64,000 nucleotides of DNA, taken from positions 62,001-126,000 of the forward strand of contig NZ_JANIIC010000012.1 in NCBI RefSeq assembly GCF_024519315.1, given 5' to 3'. Under the pieces are notes generated by a model that worked only from the letters and a program-made list of their open reading frames with translations, was not told the DNA's origin and did no database searches. The stretch is from Streptomyces malaysiensis subsp. samsunensis. GTDB taxonomy: Bacteria > Actinomycetota > Actinomycetes > Streptomycetales > Streptomycetaceae. The position numbers and the translations under genes were made by a program. Below, one piece after another: positions 33,369 through 41,645 of this stretch (position 1 is the first letter of the stretch; the number at the start of each line of letters is the position of its first letter).

Positions 33369-33606
33369 GTGCGTGTGCAGGACAACGCCAAGGAGCGGGA
33401 CCGCGGGAACGGGCTGGCGGGGCACCGGCCGCGGCCGCATCGGGTGCCCGAATGGGCAACCCACATCCTCTGCCGGACACCGTCCGCACGCGGGCGGAGT
33501 CGTTCTACGGCAACGACGTCTCAGCCGCCGTTCTCCACGACGGGCCGGTGGCCCCAACGCGCCACGGAGACGATGGGGGCTCAGGCGATGACGGTGGGCA
33601 GGTGCT
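33369..33606 (+). pseudogene. DUF4157 (extracellular contractile injection system-associated) gene remnant
   Basis: From the GTG at 33369 the frame begins VRVQDNAKERDRGNG, then HRVPEWATHI, as in the N-terminal region of DUF4157 proteins. One frame over, at about 33460-33553, it reads LPDTVRTRAESFYG then AAVLHDGPVA, the core of DUF4157. It returns to the first frame with QRATETMGAQAMTVG. The usual central segment is missing and two frameshifts are needed, so the gene is dead. DUF4157 domains occur on putative cargo of contractile injection systems. The fragment ends exactly where the LAL fragment begins. Confidence 0.6.
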
Positions 33607-34503
33607 GTGTATAGCGGTACCTGCCGTGAAGGATACGAACTCGTCGCACGCGAGGACGAACTCGGCACTCTACAGAGGTCTCTGGAACAAGCAAGCAGCG
33701 GCCAGGGCGTCGTGGTCACCGTCACCGGCCCAATCGCCTGCGGCAAGACAGAACTGCTTGACGCGGCTGCCGCGAAGGCTGAGGCCATCATTCTGCGCGC
33801 GGTCTGCGCGCCCGAAGAGCGGGCTATGCCGTACGTCATGATCGGGCAGCTCATCGACGACCCGGCGCTCGCGCATCGGGCGCCGGGGCTGGCTGATCGG
33901 ATAGCCCAGGGCGGGCAGCTGTCGCTGAGGGCCGAGAACCGACTGCGCAGGGATCTCACCCGTGCCCTGCTGGCGCTTGCCGTGCACCGGCCGGTGCTGA
34001 TCGGCGTCGACGATGTGCATCACGCCGACACCGCCTCTTTGAACTGTCTGCTGCATTTAGCCCGCCGGGTCCGTCCGGCCCGGATATCCATGATCTTCAC
34101 CGAGTTGCGCAGCCTCACCCCTACGCAGTCACGATTCAAGGCGGAGCTGCTCAGCCTGCCGTACCACCACGAGATCGCGCTGCGTCCATTCGGACCGGAG
34201 CAATCGGCGGAGCTGGCTCGCGCCGCCTTCGGCCCGGGCCTCGCCGAGGATGTGCTCGCGGGGTTGTATAAAACGACCGGGGGCAATCTGAGTCTCAGCC
34301 GTGGACTGATCAGCGATGTGCGGGAGGCCCGGGCCAACGGAGAGAGCGCTTTCGAGGCGGGCCGCGCGTTCCGGCTGGCGTACCTCAGTTCGCTCTACCG
34401 CTGTGGCCCGGTCGCGCTGCGGGTCGCCCGAGTGGCTGCCGTGCTGGACCCAAGCGCCACCACCACGCTGGTGCGCCGTCTAACTAATCTAAGGGGCTGC
34501 TGA
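33607..34503 (+). pseudogene. Truncated LuxR-family (LAL) regulator, ATPase part only
   Basis: 298 residues from the GTG at 33607. The N-terminal AAA-type ATPase has Walker A TGPIACGKTELLDA (near residue 39) and Walker B LIGVDDVHHADTASL (near 135). LAL activators are usually about 900 residues, ending in a LuxR helix-turn-helix. Here homology breaks off at VRRL (about 34482) and a stop follows after a few unrelated codons. It has no DNA-binding domain and is probably non-functional. The sequence resembles LAL regulators of polyketide clusters, which suggests it came from another biosynthetic locus. Confidence 0.8.
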
Positions 34504-34822
34504 AGTCACCTCCGCCCGGAAACAGGCCCTGACCTGCGCCCGGCTGGCCGTCGCGCAACTGCTGTCATGGCCCGCCAAGGACCCGGCGGTCACAGAGATG
34601 CAAACCAAGATTTGGCGCGACCGCATCGCCTCAGCGGCCAAGGTTGTGGAACAGGCCATTGATCGCGGAGAAGCAACCCGGAACACGGATCCTCGATTCA
34701 TCATCGAGCTACTCGTCGCTCCGATTCACTGGCGGGTCTTGGTATTGAACGAACAGCTTGAGCCGGACTTGCCTGCCAAGCTGGCGCAGGCGGTCATGGA
34801 TGGGGTCCAGCGACCTCGCTAG
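34493..34822 (+). pseudogene. TetR-family regulator, C-terminal fragment
   Basis: An open frame of about 110 codons starting right after the LAL break reads ALTCARLAVAQLLSWPAK...MQTKIWRDRIASAAKVVEQAIDRGE...FIIELLVAPIHWRVLVLNEQL. This is the ligand-binding half of a TetR repressor ('RFIxELLxAPIxxRxL' helix). The helix-turn-helix domain is absent and no RBS fits an internal start. It is a 3' fragment joined to the LAL fragment by recombination. Confidence 0.7.
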
Positions 34823-34825
34823 GAA

Positions 34826-35250
34826 TTGGCCCCTGGACCTCACCAAGCGCTCGGCGCGCGCATCACCGCGAACTCCCTCGATGCGGCGGCGGCATCGGAG
34901 GCGGCACGGCTGTTGGCTTCACTCAAGGACCCTGCCCATGGTTGGAATGCCCCCGTCGTCGGCGACGGGACGCGCTGTTGGTTCGGGAACCGGTTCTCCC
35001 TGATCGCACCGAAGTTCGCCGCATACGGGGTGCACCTATGGGTGCCCGAACTGGGCGGGGATCGATCCCCGCGACCCTTCACACAAGATGCTGATCAGCG
35101 TCCTCGAGGGCATCAGCGAGTCGGAGCGGCAGCACGTCCAAGCGCGCGTGCGGGCCGCGATGGACACTCAGGTGGTCAACGAGGGCCCACGCCAGGGAGG
35201 GCGGGCGCGCTACGGGTCCCGCGTCGTGGACGGTGGCCCGCACCCAACCC
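34826..35250 (+). pseudogene. Serine recombinase fragment, frameshifted
   Basis: The first frame reads ASEAARLLASLKDP and GDGTRCWFGNRFSLIAPKFAAYGVHLWVPELGG. After 35088 another frame reads MLISVLEGISESERQHVQARVRAAMDTQVVNEG. Together these match the resolvase-domain/recombinase-domain join of large serine recombinases (the 'MSxLGGxSESERxxxxxRVxxAM' helix). The N-terminal catalytic Ser region and the C-terminal DNA-binding half are missing. It is a remnant of an integrative element or phage. Confidence 0.7.
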
Positions 35251-35599
35251 GAGGACATATTGATCGAACGGTCCGTGTCGGTAATCGCCGCTCCCGCCCG
35301 TCCTGGCAAGACGCCGGTGTCGAAGCGGTCGATGCGTACATCCCAACGCCCGGGCAGCAGCGCGCCCATCATCGCGAATGGTGGAGGCTCTGGGTAAGGT
35401 CCGCAGTTCGTCCTTGTGTCCTGCATTCGCACCCAATCCTCGCCGACGTGCGGCGCCGCCCCTTGGACGAAGGCGGGGAAAACGACGACGTTGTAACGGC
35501 TCGTTCGATGAGTTCACAAGGCCATCGGAAAGCCGCCTTCACCCGTCCCCGTGCTTTGAAGCGGTCAAGCGGAGAGCAACGCTACGTGCTCGCGACGCT
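35251..35599. other. 349-base stretch without a recognised gene
   Basis: Between the recombinase and transposase remnants. Both strands have short open frames with no family signature I can name. Base composition is lower in GC than the flanking operons, in line with decayed foreign DNA. Confidence 0.4.
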
Positions 35600-35931
35600 C
35601 CCTGATGAGTGCGCGATCACGATCCGCACGGGCCGCTGTGCCGTCCCGGAATGCGAGCCTGGACGGGCCGGAGGATCCGCTGGCGCGGGCGAGGCGAGCA
35701 ACGGCGTTCCTTCCGAAGGTTCCCCTTTTCGCCGCCCCAGCGGCGTGCTGGTGGGCACGGCAGACCGTGAAGTCGTCGTTCACCTCCCAGGTGATCAGGC
35801 CCTTCGCGTCGGCCCCGGCCTGGAGCTGCATGCCGCCGCGTCCACACCTGCGGACGGCCCGGCTCGATGCCCCGCGGCAGCAGCGGCTCACGCCGGGTCC
35901 ACTGGCCGTTCGTCAGATCCTCACGTCCCAC
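35600..35931 (-). pseudogene. IS5-family transposase, N-terminal remnant
   Basis: The reverse strand reads DLTNGQWTRREPLLPRGIEPGRP, the N-terminus of IS5-type transposases. In another frame it reads LQAGADAKGLITWEVNDDFTVCRAHQHAAGA, the block around the first catalytic Asp. The segment between these (the usual IDGIRWRTRTGVPWRD region) is deleted, the expected 'VDSTV' is changed to NDDFTV, and the C-terminal DDE residues are absent. It is a dead IS fragment. Confidence 0.75.
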
Positions 35932-35956
35932 AAGACGTGATCATCAACGAACAAGA

Positions 35957-36229
35957 TCAACTTTCGCACGGCCACGTACGCACGCACGGCACCGACCAGA
36001 AACCGCCTGCCGGTTCAGGACGACGAAGTCGCCGGGCTTCACCGAGTCCACTCCCCCGCCCACGGCCTCGACGATGCCTGCGGCCTCGTGCCCGAGCAGG
36101 AAGGGGAACGCGTCGTCGATCCCGCCACCCCCGGTCGGTCAGATCGGTGTGACACACCCCGCAGGCGGCCACCGCGACCACGCCCTCACCCGGCCCCGGA
36201 TCGGGGATCACTCTGTCGGCGAGCTCCAC
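35957..36229 (-). pseudogene. Zinc alcohol dehydrogenase (mycothiol-dependent formaldehyde dehydrogenase-like) fragment
   Basis: The reverse-strand frame opens [34 protein letters not shown], the zinc-site N-terminus of medium-chain alcohol dehydrogenases, closest in feel to S-(hydroxymethyl)mycothiol dehydrogenases. It then slips frame (an alternative frame restores a [15 protein letters not shown] sense) and later shows [21 protein letters not shown] remains. Only the first quarter of a roughly 360-residue enzyme is present. Confidence 0.65.
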
Positions 36230-36249
36230 CGGAGCCCCCTTCTAACGGG

Positions 36250-36345
36250 CGATCACGCCGCAGATTTGCTGTGGCATCTGCCGGCACGACGCCCGCGATC
36301 TGCAACTTCAGGTCGTACTGCTCGCTTCAGAACCACGGCAGGGTC
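36250..36345 (-). pseudogene. Ferredoxin reductase C-terminal fragment with an in-frame stop
   Basis: The reverse strand reads PWF-stop-SEQYDLKLQIAGVVPADA. This matches the 'PWFWSDQYDLKLQIAG' signature of the C-terminal domain of FAD-dependent ferredoxin reductases, with the second Trp codon changed to TGA (36327-36329). It lies just upstream, on the reverse strand, of the alcohol dehydrogenase fragment, as in catabolic operons pairing the two. It is too short and too broken to function. Confidence 0.6.
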
Positions 36346-36354
36346 GGAATGGAG

Positions 36355-38550
36355 TCACCGCTTCGAGTGCTCCGCCAGTTGGGGCTTGCTCAGCTCGAAC
36401 CAGACGGATTTGCCCCGCCCGCTGGGTGCGTTGCCCCAGGACGATGCCAGCGCATCGACGATGAGCAGCCCCCGGCCATGTTCTGATTCGGTGTCGGCCT
36501 CTCCCGAGGCCAGCACGGGTGCGGGCACGGGAGGTCGCGGGTCGGAGTCGCGTACGTCTATGCGCAGCCGATCAAGGTACTCGCGCAGCCGGACCTCGAC
36601 CGCGCTGTCGGCGTGCACGAGCGCGTTGGTGACCAGTTCGGTGACGGCGAGTTCGAGATCGGACGAGACGGCTTCCCAGTCCCAAAGCCGGGCCTGCTCA
36701 CGCAGGAATCTGCGGACGTCTCGGACAGCGTGCAGATCATGGCGGTGGACGAACATTCGCCCCACTCGCTGGCGGCGGCCCGCAGGCATGCCCAGAAACT
36801 GTGCGATCAGCAGTGCGGCATCGTCGTCCCGCTGTTCGTCGGTGCCGACGATTTCAAGCAGCCTGTCTGCCAGTGCCTCCAGGCTCAGGCCGACGTCAAG
36901 TGTCTCCAGGCGCTTGTGCAGTGCGGCGATGCCGTCCTCGAGCCGCACCGAGTGGGACTGGAGAAGTCCGTCGGTGTAGAGGACCAGGGTAGTTCCCTCC
37001 GGCAGCGGGAGCCGTGTGGAGCTGTAGACGGTGTCAGGCTGGACGCCCAGCGGTATTTCCCGGGGAAGTTCGGTTTCCGTGAAGTGATGGCCAGGGTGGC
37101 GGAGCATGGGCGTTGGATGGCCGGCGGTGGACATCTCGGCGGTCTCAGCCTCGGGGTCCAGCCAAACGCAGCAGCAGGTGGTCAGCAGGTCGATGCCGAG
37201 TTCTGCGAGTAGCCGGTTGATACGTGTCAGTACCTCCGCGGGGCGGTGCCCTTCGGCAGCGTAGGCCCGGATCGCGGTGCGCACCTGCCCCATGGTCGCT
37301 GCCGCGCGGGGTGTATGCCCTTCGACATCGCCAATGATCAGGCCGATGGCACCGTCGGGCAGGTTGAGCACGTCGTACCAGTCGCCGCCAACGGCGGTTC
37401 CGAATGTCCGCGTGGCGTATCGGGTGGCGATATCCACTTCGGCGTGCTGCGGGAGAGCCGGGGGCAGGAGGCCCTGCTGAAGTTCCTGGGCCAGCCGGCG
37501 TTCCGCCTCGACCTGGCGGACTCGCCCGATGGATGGGGCGAGGAGCTGCGCCATCCTTACGAGGGCGGCGCGCTCATCCGCCCGGAAGTCGCGTTGCCGG
37601 CCGAAGCCGAGGGCGAGGGTACCGGTGTTATGGCCGCCGATGATCAGAGGCAGCAGACAGTATGCCGAGACTGATTCGCTCCCCGCCGCGTCATGGAAGA
37701 AAAGAGGCCGGTCGACGGGCGACGGCTCGCCCATGTCCGTCTCCTCTTCCAGAGTGCCCGCTGAGGCCGTGGTAAGCCGCTCGGCGAGTACAGCGCCGCA
37801 TCCGCTGTAACCAAGCAGTCGCGATCGCCCTGCGTCGATGACCGAGACGGCCAGGCACCGAGCCCCGAAGGGCTTCATGATTCGTTGGATCGCCGCATCA
37901 AGAATGTCCTGGAGCTGCAAAGCCTCGGTGAGCTGGGTGGCGAGCCAGCCGATCTGGTACACCAGAGACAGACTCAGGGACTCCGCCGGCCGCTCCGGTC
38001 TCGGCAGGGCAGGCAAAATGAATCTCGGTGCCGACGAATAGCGCTTTGTCCGGGACTCGCCGCCCTGCCGCTCCAGGCCGAGGGCCAGTCCGTCTGCCAG
38101 GCTCCTACAGCGGTCCCGCACCGTCGCAGGGACCTCCCCCCACTCGACCGGGTCGGCCCAGACGAGAAGCATGACTCCGAGTGACCGCCCGCCGGCGGCG
38201 ATCAATGGTGTAGCGACGATCGCGTACGGGAACGGCATGGCCGGGAGGAGACCGCTGGGCGACTCCTCCCGAACGCGCACACACTGACGGCCGGTGCGGT
38301 AAGCAACGGCTCCAGCGTATCTGTCGTCGTTCGCAGGGTGCTGATCAGTCACCGCGTAGATCGACAGCGGATCGCCCACGACGACGGCGTTGGCCAGCGA
38401 CTGTTCGTCATCGACCGGGAACAGTACGGATCCCATCGTCGCCCCGAGCTCACCCACCGCTCGCTGTAGCGTCTCGACGGACATCCGCTCTTCGGCGTCG
38501 AGCGACGTCACCGAGCTGGACGACCCCGAGAAGTGACTCCCGCGTCCCAT
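36355..38550 (-). CDS. GAF-SpoIIE serine phosphatase with a C-terminal HATPase domain
   Basis: A 731-residue cytosolic regulator. A first GAF-like domain covers about residues 10-165, a second about 205-355 (AIQRIMKPFGARCLAVSVID). A PP2C/SpoIIE phosphatase covers about 375-580 (GDWYDVLNLPDGAIGLIIGDVEGHTPRAA, VLYTDGLLQ). A RsbW-type HATPase follows at about 600-720 (LAVTELVTNALVHADS, GRGLLIVDALASSWG). Such proteins dephosphorylate anti-anti-sigma factors in response to a small-molecule or redox cue. It separates the broken-gene zone from the catabolic island and shows no sign of decay. Confidence 0.9.
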   Translation of the reverse strand: MGRGSHFSGSSSSVTSLDAEERMSVETLQRAVGELGATMGSVLFPVDDEQSLANAVVVGDPLSIYAVTDQHPANDDRYAGAVAYRTGRQCVRVREESPSGLLPAMPFPYAIVATPLIAAGGRSLGVMLLVWADPVEWGEVPATVRDRCRSLADGLALGLERQGGESRTKRYSSAPRFILPALPRPERPAESLSLSLVYQIGWLATQLTEALQLQDILDAAIQRIMKPFGARCLAVSVIDAGRSRLLGYSGCGAVLAERLTTASAGTLEEETDMGEPSPVDRPLFFHDAAGSESVSAYCLLPLIIGGHNTGTLALGFGRQRDFRADERAALVRMAQLLAPSIGRVRQVEAERRLAQELQQGLLPPALPQHAEVDIATRYATRTFGTAVGGDWYDVLNLPDGAIGLIIGDVEGHTPRAAATMGQVRTAIRAYAAEGHRPAEVLTRINRLLAELGIDLLTTCCCVWLDPEAETAEMSTAGHPTPMLRHPGHHFTETELPREIPLGVQPDTVYSSTRLPLPEGTTLVLYTDGLLQSHSVRLEDGIAALHKRLETLDVGLSLEALADRLLEIVGTDEQRDDDAALLIAQFLGMPAGRRQRVGRMFVHRHDLHAVRDVRRFLREQARLWDWEAVSSDLELAVTELVTNALVHADSAVEVRLREYLDRLRIDVRDSDPRPPVPAPVLASGEADTESEHGRGLLIVDALASSWGNAPSGRGKSVWFELSKPQLAEHSKR

Positions 38551-38968
38551 TCTCCGCTCCAGAAGCCCGATCCCCCTTGTAAAGCGTATAGCCCACGGCA
38601 GGTCGGGCTATAGGCTTCGGAGCCTCCGCGGCGGCGCCCGATTTCCGTCACTGATGGGTGATGTTCAACCGGTCGATCGGCTTGCCCAGGCCCTTCGCAT
38701 AGGCGACGACCTCGTCGGTGTGGCTCCCGCCAGCGCCGGAAAGAGCCCGGCCGGGGATCCGACGTCCGTCCGGCGTCAGGCCCGGTAGGGCGCGCGGGCG
38801 GGAGCCGGTGGCCACGACGACGCCCCGGCGCGCGGTCCACTCCCGGGCGCTGCGCTGACACCGGCGGCCCCGGCGGGACGGCGAGGGGCGCCGGATGACC
38901 GTCGGCAGTCGGTGCGCGGCGCTGCCAGGAGCCGTGACGCCTGCGGGCGGCGCCGCGCCCGTACGGCA
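38551..38968 (-). pseudogene. 418-base gap holding a flavoprotein disulfide reductase-like fragment
   Basis: No complete gene. On the reverse strand, codons ending at the stop at 38648 read VVVATGSRPRALPGLTPDGRR and then SHTDEVVAYAKGLGKPIDRL. The first part resembles the FAD/NAD motif of dihydrolipoamide dehydrogenase-type enzymes; the second I cannot place. The upstream half has only high-GC shadow frames. The region nearest 38551 probably includes the phosphatase promoter. Confidence 0.35.
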
Positions 38969-39760
38969 TCAGGCGCGGTAGCGGGTGGTGCTCCAGCCTC
39001 CGCAGACCGGCAGCGTCACCCCGGTGATGAACGACGAGTCGTCGGATGCCAGGAAGGCGAAGACGCCCGCGACGTCCCGTGGCCGCCCCACCCTGGGGAG
39101 GGGACGGGACTTCGTCACCATGTCGTCGAACTGCCCGGCCCGGATTTTCGGCGCCGTGGCCGGGGTCTCGATCAAGCCGGGCGCGACGGCGTTGACGCGG
39201 ATGTTCCGGGGGCCGTAGTCGGCCGCCATCTGCCTCGTCAGGCTGCTGACAGCACCCTTCGCCGCCGAGTACGGGGCCGATCCGCCGACCCCGACGACCG
39301 CGAACGTCGAGGAGGTGTTGATGACCGACCCTCCACCCTCGCCGAAGTGCAGGACGGCCTGCCGGGCCATGCGGAACGTCGTCGTCAGATTCACCGAGAC
39401 GAAGAAGTCGAAGTCCTCGTCGGTGGTGGCGTCGGCCGACTTGTCCCCTCCCCTGCCCGCGATGTTGGCGAGTACGTCGGGCACGCCGAACCGGCTATGG
39501 CAGACGTCGAACACCTGCTGGGCGGCGTGTTCGACGCGCAGGTCCTGGACGTGGGTGACGAGCGGGACGCCCTGCTCCGCGGCCTGCGCGGCCAGGGACT
39601 CCAGGCCGTCCGCGGCCAGGTCGACGGCGAGGACCCGTGCGCCACGGGCGGAGAACAGCAGCGCTGTCTCCCTTCCGATGCCGGACGCGGCGCCGGTGAC
39701 GATGGCGGTCTTGCCCAGCAGCTGTTGCGCGAGCGGGTGACCGGTCTCGGAATCGTTCAT
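38969..39760 (-). CDS. Short-chain dehydrogenase (3-oxoacyl-ACP reductase-like)
   Basis: A 263-residue classical SDR with TGAASGIGRE (residues 22-31), NIAGRGG near 97, SST and YSAAKGA as the catalytic set, and a C-terminal SFITGVTLPVCGGW. It starts at the ATG at 39760, divergent from the enoyl-CoA isomerase-like gene across 126 bases that contain a weak copy of the proposed IclR operator. It probably oxidises or reduces a hydroxy- or oxo-acyl intermediate of the catabolic pathway. Confidence 0.88.
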   Translation of the reverse strand: MNDSETGHPLAQQLLGKTAIVTGAASGIGRETALLFSARGARVLAVDLAADGLESLAAQAAEQGVPLVTHVQDLRVEHAAQQVFDVCHSRFGVPDVLANIAGRGGDKSADATTDEDFDFFVSVNLTTTFRMARQAVLHFGEGGGSVINTSSTFAVVGVGGSAPYSAAKGAVSSLTRQMAADYGPRNIRVNAVAPGLIETPATAPKIRAGQFDDMVTKSRPLPRVGRPRDVAGVFAFLASDDSSFITGVTLPVCGGWSTTRYRA

Positions 39761-39826
39761 CTGCCCTCCACTGTCGTGCTTCTCGCTCAGAGCATCCGGC
39801 GCGTTCCGTCACGGCGCCATACGGGC

Positions 39827-39843
39827 TTTCCACTGGGCGAGAA
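39827..39843 (+). promoter_or_regulatory. Weak copy of the proposed IclR operator
   Basis: TTTCCACTGGGCGAGAA matches 11 of 17 bases of the site at 53897-53913; the left half (TTTCCACT) is perfect and the right half poor. It sits in the divergent gap between the SDR and enoyl-CoA isomerase-like genes, the expected place. Confidence 0.35.
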
Positions 39844-39886
39844 GCGGTCGTAGGCAGCCCGTCCGGGGTGCGCCAGGGTGACCGGC

Positions 39887-40711
39887 ATGAACATGAGCGA
39901 AAGAGACTCCTCATCCGACGCGTACGCGGGTGACCTCCCGGAGATCTCCGGCCTGGTCGTGTCGTCGCCCGGGCCCGGTGTCGCCCTGGTGGAGTTCGCC
40001 CGTCCACACCGGCGGAACGCCCTGGACCGCGGCCTTCTGGACGGCCTGCCCGGCGTGCTGCGACATCTCAACCGCAACGACGAGGTGCGGGTCATCGTGC
40101 TGTCGGGCCGCGGCGGTTCCTTCTGCGCGGGTGGCGACCTCGCGGTCATCGGGGACATGCGGGGCGAGTCGCCGTCGCAGGCGGCCGACCGGATGGCCCG
40201 GGAGTTCGAGTCCACGGCTCAGCTGGTGGGTTCCGCGAAGATCACCCTGGCAGCTGTCGAAGGGCCCGCCGTCGGGGCGGGCCTCGCCCTGGCCCTTGCC
40301 TGCGATATCCGAGTGGGCGGCGCACATACGGTGTTCGCGGCGCCGTTCATCAAGATGGCCCTGGTGCCCGACTTCGGGGTCTCCTGGCTGCTGGCCCGTA
40401 CGGTAGGGGCGTCAGCCGCGCTCGACATCCTGCTGAGCGGCCGCAAGGTATACAGCGAGGAGGCACTGAGCCACGGGCTGCTGACCGAGACCGCCGCCGA
40501 TCCGCTCGCCCACGCCCTGGCGAAGGCCGAGGTGTTCGCCGCCGCCGAGCCGGCGGTCGCCGCCGCGACGAAGCGGCTCGTCCGGGACGGTCTGAGGACG
40601 GACTTCGCATCAGCGCTGCGAGCGGAGATCGCCCATCAGCTCGACGCGGTCCGCGCCGACGCGTTCCACGAGCACTGGTCGGCATGGTCGTCGGCGGTGC
40701 GCGGCAGATGA
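39887..40711 (+). CDS. Enoyl-CoA hydratase/isomerase-family protein
   Basis: About 274 residues of the crotonase fold. The oxyanion-hole segments are SGRGGSFCAGGDLAVIGD and AVEGPAVGAGLALALACD. The two Glu residues of classical hydratases are not in place: Ala-Leu-Ala replaces the first, and APFIKMALVPDFG has Phe at the second. The Asp of VPDFG remains, as in PaaG-like isomerases. It is therefore more likely an isomerase or lyase than a hydratase. I chose the ATG at 39887; a GTG at 39878 is possible. Two hairpins follow its stop. Confidence 0.85.
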   Translation: MNMSERDSSSDAYAGDLPEISGLVVSSPGPGVALVEFARPHRRNALDRGLLDGLPGVLRHLNRNDEVRVIVLSGRGGSFCAGGDLAVIGDMRGESPSQAADRMAREFESTAQLVGSAKITLAAVEGPAVGAGLALALACDIRVGGAHTVFAAPFIKMALVPDFGVSWLLARTVGASAALDILLSGRKVYSEEALSHGLLTETAADPLAHALAKAEVFAAAEPAVAAATKRLVRDGLRTDFASALRAEIAHQLDAVRADAFHEHWSAWSSAVRGR

Positions 40712-40716
40712 GAGAC

Positions 40717-40791
40717 GCGTACGGTGCGGCGGCGGGCGCGGTTCGCCCGCCGCGTACGGGTACGCCGGGCCGCATACTGCCGCGGCCCGGC
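40717..40791. terminator. Two tandem hairpins between convergent genes
   Basis: First: CGGCGGGCG (40730-40738), loop CGGTT, CGCCCGCCG (40744-40752), extended by outer GCGTAC/CGTACG arms. Second: GCCGGGCCGC (40764-40773), loop ATACTGCC, GCGGCCCGGC (40782-40791). Both stems are perfect. They lie between the rightward enoyl-CoA gene and the leftward decarboxylase gene, so they can stop transcription from both sides. Confidence 0.75.
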
Positions 40792-40819
40792 GGCCGGTTT
40801 CCGGTCGGCCGGGGCCGGG

Positions 40820-41599
40820 TCATTCGCCGGTGACGGTAACCGACCCCAAATGCCCGAACTCCGCCACGATCTGGTCGCCGGCCGCCAGGGGCACCGCGTC
40901 GGTGAGGCCGCCCGTGTACACGCACCAGCCCTCCTCCATGGTGATGCCGCGTCCGGCCAGTGTGTTGGCGGCCAGGGCGAGAGCCTCCGCCGGATGTCCC
41001 TGCACCGCCGCGCCGGTGGCGGTGTGCACGACCTCTCCGTTGACGTGCAGCACGCACGGCTCCAGCGCGAGGTCCAGCCCCTGCGGCGGCAGCGCCACGC
41101 TTCCGGCGACGACGCGTCCGGACGAGGCGTTGTCGGCCACCACGTCGGCCAGCCGGAACCGGAAGTCCCGGTATCTGCTGTCGATGACCTCGATGCCCGC
41201 GTGCACGGCCGCCACCGCAGCCAGTGCGCTGGTGGCGGTGACTCCCGGCCCGGCCAGCGGCCTGCCCAGCACAAAGACGATCTCAGGTTCCACCCGCGGG
41301 TGGATGAGGGAATCGAGTGGGACCGGGGCACCGCTGCCCAGCGCCATGGCGTCCGTCAGCCAGGCGGTCAGGGGTGCGTCGACACCCATGCGCTGCTGCT
41401 TCGCCCGGGAGGTGAGTCCGAGTTTGACACCGATGATGTGCTCGCCCCGCATGATCCGGCGGGCGAGGGTCTCGTCCTGGATCTGGTAGGCCACGTCGAG
41501 ATCCAGCTCGGCCCACTCGTCGGTGAAGCGGCCGAGGTCCTGTCGCCGGTTCTCCGCGTCCAGGAGGGTGTGCGCCACCATCGGCACGGTCCACGTCAT
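40820..41599 (-). CDS. nbaG: 4-oxalocrotonate decarboxylase
   Basis: About 259 residues of the fumarylacetoacetase-like hydratase/decarboxylase family. The motif GVKLGLTSRAKQQRMGVDAP, the IHPRVEPEIVFVL metal-binding EPE segment and IDSRYRDFRFRLADVVADNASS resemble 4-oxalocrotonate decarboxylases (DmpH/XylI/NbaG) more than plain hydratases. It removes CO2 from 2-oxo-3-hexenedioate to give 2-oxopent-4-enoate (its enol). I chose the ATG at 41599 for its GGAG; an ATG at 41614 is an alternative. It follows the hydratase-like gene in the same operon. Confidence 0.82.
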   Translation of the reverse strand: MTWTVPMVAHTLLDAENRRQDLGRFTDEWAELDLDVAYQIQDETLARRIMRGEHIIGVKLGLTSRAKQQRMGVDAPLTAWLTDAMALGSGAPVPLDSLIHPRVEPEIVFVLGRPLAGPGVTATSALAAVAAVHAGIEVIDSRYRDFRFRLADVVADNASSGRVVAGSVALPPQGLDLALEPCVLHVNGEVVHTATGAAVQGHPAEALALAANTLAGRGITMEEGWCVYTGGLTDAVPLAAGDQIVAEFGHLGSVTVTGE

Positions 41600-41645
41600 G
41601 TCTGTCGTCTCCATCGGTCGGGTGGGTGAGGGATCCGCGGGCGGT

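Noticed and set aside
38508..38969. A 153-residue reverse-strand gene
   Set aside because: Composition is Arg/Pro/Gly shadow-like; a neighbouring frame shows a disulfide-reductase-like fragment instead.
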